A stretch of DNA of 41,705 nucleotides from an uncultured Chloroflexota bacterium. Lineage in GTDB: Bacteria > Chloroflexota > Chloroflexia > Thermomicrobiales > UBA6265. Below the pieces are notes generated by a model that was not told the DNA's origin, made no database searches, and saw only the letters and a list, made by a program, of their open reading frames with translations. Shown here one piece after another: positions 41,372-41,705 of this stretch; positions within the stretch are counted from its first letter, which is position 1, and every line of letters begins with the position of its first letter. The position numbers were made by a program, and so were the translations under genes. The stretch lies in contig CALGSZ010000162.1 in the NCBI GenBank assembly GCA_937901745.1, forward strand, positions 1 through 41,705, read 5' to 3'.

Positions 41372-41705
41372 CGGGTTCCCCTGCGAAGCGTTGGTCGCGG
41401 ATCTGGCGTTGTGGCGCGGTCTATCGCCCGCGGGGTGACAACCATTGCCAACCGTGGTCCCGTGCCAATACCGGAACGCGTTGTCGTACGGGCGCACCAA
41501 GTATCGGCCGTCGGCCGGGGGTGACCGTTTTCACCACCCGCGTCCTCGCGGGATCAATCGCTTCCCAGGTGTGTCGCCTTTCCGATTCGGAGTCCGCGCC
41601 GATCTGGACGTTGCCGGGCGCTCCCTCGCGTGCGCTCCCAACCGGTCGGATTTGACCAATCAGGTGGCGGGCGACGGTGGTTGTCGGCCTGCGGCCGACG
41701 GGCGG
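41372..41705. other. Intergenic end of the window
   Basis: The last 334 bases hold no supported gene. Near the end GTCGGCC and GGCCGAC (41683-41699) form a 7-bp hairpin with a 3-base loop, followed by GC-rich DNA rather than a T-run. A minus-strand frame from 41500 overlaps the CDF gene and is its shadow. Confidence 0.45.

Overview
The window is GC-rich, densely coded DNA from a bacterium. The whole protein set looks most like Chloroflexota, probably class Thermomicrobia (Sphaerobacter/Thermomicrobium-like). The support is indirect: strong G/C bias at third codon positions, frequent GTG starts, secreted proteins with Thr/Pro linkers, and several lineage-type hypothetical proteins. There is no rRNA, tRNA, CRISPR array, transposase or integrase. 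No gene fixes the species.

Layout, left to right. An SMP-30/gluconolactonase gene (1-915) converges on a membrane-anchored protein (954-2114), with a hairpin terminator between them. A short MerR-type protein (2707-3009) precedes an unusual 728-residue protein (3417-5603). That protein has a winged-helix-like N-terminus and two DnaA domain-I-like modules but no AAA+ ATPase. A Crp/Fnr regulator (5839-6666) and a convergent MFS exporter (6694-7971) follow. A five-gene run (8209-13497) encodes a DUF3830 protein and a complete BMP-type nucleoside ABC importer (binding protein, double ATPase, two permeases).

The stretch 13.5-16.4 kb holds small proteins: a one-helix membrane protein, an unknown acidic protein, a decayed MNT/HEPN toxin-antitoxin pair, a 15-residue-repeat protein and a YtxH-like protein. 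Then come three consecutive secreted proteins (16602-21903): two paralogous HExxH metalloproteases and a trypsin-like serine protease, closed by a strong terminator. On the minus strand follow a CoA-transferase, a Gfo/Idh/MocA oxidoreductase and a membrane-anchored TIM-barrel-like protein.

The right part holds a small repeat protein, an orphan Phd/YefM antitoxin, an FdhF/YdeP-type molybdopterin oxidoreductase with its sulfur-carrier partner FdhD, a 21-residue hydrophobic peptide gene, a nitroreductase and a cadC-cadA heavy-metal resistance operon with a readable promoter-operator. Next are an XpaC-like protein, an amidohydrolase that has lost half of its metal site, a PAS histidine kinase without a partner and a cation diffusion facilitator.

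Genes that clearly work together are the nucleoside importer, fdhF with fdhD, cadC with cadA (possibly with the CDF pump in metal homeostasis) and the secreted protease trio. The least conventional items are the tandem DnaA-domain-I protein, the metal-site-deficient amidohydrolase, the fdhF reading-frame break lying exactly on an in-phase A_AAG_GGG heptamer, and the HEPN toxin stopped just before its catalytic motif.
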